Shown piece by piece: positions 63,250-64,000 of a stretch of 64,000 nt of DNA. Numbering within the stretch: the first letter of the stretch is position 1; the number at the start of each line of letters is the position of its first letter. A program made the position numbers and the translations under genes. The notes under the pieces are model-generated. The model saw only the letters and a list, made by a program, of their open reading frames with translations. It ran no database searches and had not been told where the DNA came from. Source of the DNA: Bacillus spongiae (GTDB taxonomy: Bacteria > Bacillota > Bacilli > Bacillales > Bacillaceae_K); assembly GCF_037120725.1 (NCBI RefSeq), contig NZ_JBBAXC010000017.1:1-64000 (forward strand), read 5' to 3'.

Positions 63250-63960
63250 ATGATATCAGTAAAAGATGTAAATTATCGTTATCCAAAAGCGAAAAGTAAT
63301 GTTTTAAACGATATAACCATGTCGTTTGACCAAGGTAAAGTAAACGTGATAGCTGGATTGAATGGGGCAGGAAAAACGACACTCTTTGATCTAATTACAG
63401 GGGTCTATCCGATACAAAATGGTGAATTTCAAAACGTACCAAAAATGGATGATATTCTTTATCAAATCCAAGGAACATTTCTTTCACAGATGATTCTTGG
63501 GCGAGATTATGCGAGGCTTGTATATAAAATTTCTGGTAAGAAGTTTCAAAAAGGATCTCCTTCAGCTTTCATTGATTTAGGGGATCAAAGGGAGAATACA
63601 CTGCTTGAAAGGTTATGGAACCGTGAGCTCGGGCAAATGTCTGTCGGTGAGCGACGATGGCTCTATGTTACTCTGTTGTCTCAATTAGATAGAAAGATGT
63701 ATTTGTTCGATGAGCCGACGAGTGCGATTGACCCGTCTTCAAGGCTGAAGATTTGCAAGCGGTTGGAAAGACTCGCCAAAGAACCCGGCAAAACCGTCAT
63801 TATGTCGAGCCATCATCTACATGAATTAGAATTCATTGCCTGCAAACTATTTGTCATGAATAATGGTAGCGTTACATTCCAAGGATCCTATCATGAATTC
63901 CTATCAACCTTTGAAACAACGAATCCAGATATCGCTTTTGATCACTGTATTAATCTATAG
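63250..63960 (+). CDS. ABC transporter ATPase
   Basis: The 236-aa protein has Walker A GLNGAGKTTLFDL (~35), Q-loop (DILYQIQG), signature LGQMSVGERRW (Met-Ser-Val-Gly-Glu in place of LSGGQ), Walker B MYLFDEPTSAIDP and H-loop SSHHLHE. It starts at ATG 63250 behind GGGAGGGAAG, 16 bp after the permease. As the last gene of the operon it is presumably the export or self-protection motor. Confidence 0.9.
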   Translation: MISVKDVNYRYPKAKSNVLNDITMSFDQGKVNVIAGLNGAGKTTLFDLITGVYPIQNGEFQNVPKMDDILYQIQGTFLSQMILGRDYARLVYKISGKKFQKGSPSAFIDLGDQRENTLLERLWNRELGQMSVGERRWLYVTLLSQLDRKMYLFDEPTSAIDPSSRLKICKRLERLAKEPGKTVIMSSHHLHELEFIACKLFVMNNGSVTFQGSYHEFLSTFETTNPDIAFDHCINL

Positions 63961-63966
63961 AAGGAG

Positions 63967-63996
63967 CGCAATTCATCCTTGAATTGCGTTTTTTTT
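63967..63996 (+). terminator. terminator of the RiPP operon
   Basis: CGCAATTCA (63967-63975) pairs with TGAATTGCG (63980-63988), followed by T8. It marks the right edge of the cluster, so the operon is complete in this window. Confidence 0.85.
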
Positions 63997-64000
63997 GAGA

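Overview
The window is low-GC DNA of an endospore-forming Bacillaceae species. The evidence is AGGAGG-type ribosome sites, frequent TTG/GTG starts, compact U-tailed terminators, a complete gerA-type germinant receptor operon, an Hsp20/GerT-like spore protein, an Sda-like sporulation checkpoint gene and a MifM-like sensor upstream of yidC2. Much of the rest is ordinary Bacillus core genome. Nothing in it suggests prophage or a complete insertion sequence, and no tRNA, rRNA or CRISPR array was seen.

Layout. 0.4-5.1 kb: a membrane-anchored unknown, a DUF457 membrane hydrolase, a small spore-surface-like protein and two tandem right-handed beta-helix proteins followed by the 3' remnant of a third. 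5.6-10.7 kb: a LysR regulator divergent from a stand-alone EPSP synthase, then the 5-oxoprolinase genes pxpB, pxpC and pxpA. 10.8-18.7 kb: an ArlRS-like two-component system, an Hsp20-like spore protein, odhA-odhB, and two very small genes (37 aa, and a 44-aa Sda homologue) meeting at one shared terminator. 19.5-34.4 kb: mostly single genes (exo/endonuclease/phosphatase, acyl-CoA synthetase, azlCD with a divergent XRE-cupin regulator, permuted NlpC/P60, secreted LNS2/HAD protein, GNAT, MDR oxidoreductase, MFS exporter behind a structured leader) separated by gaps with decayed coding remnants. 34.9-46.4 kb: yojN-yojO (MoxR/VWA), a CPA1 antiporter, yidC2 with its MifM-like arrest peptide, a crcB pair, DUF1033, gerA-type A/B/C, a cold-shock protein and YdjO. 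46.5-56.5 kb: dhaS, recQ, a histidine phosphatase, a Nudix hydrolase, a small secreted two-Cys peptide, two alpha/beta hydrolases and small membrane proteins.

56.6-64.0 kb is the most unusual part: a complete YcaO-dependent RiPP (thiazole/oxazole-modified microcin-like) gene cluster. Four tandem cassettes each contain a sigma-A promoter whose -35 box lies inside a conserved 13-bp palindrome, a 51-52 aa precursor peptide and a strong hairpin terminator. They are followed by an operon of an RRE/ThiF-like leader-binding protein, a SagB-type FMN dehydrogenase, two different YcaO proteins, an ABC permease and an ABC ATPase, closed by a terminator. The precursors share an FxxxV-type leader motif (KFGQGVTGTP) and a C-terminal CxSGCGAA(T/S)KVKK segment. 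I do not recognise the family.

In the likely scheme the leader is recognised by the RRE protein, Cys/Ser/Thr residues are cyclised by one or both YcaO proteins, azolines are oxidised by the SagB-like enzyme and the product is exported by the ABC pair. No protease or immunity gene is recognisable in the operon. These functional assignments are inferred from family membership and gene order.
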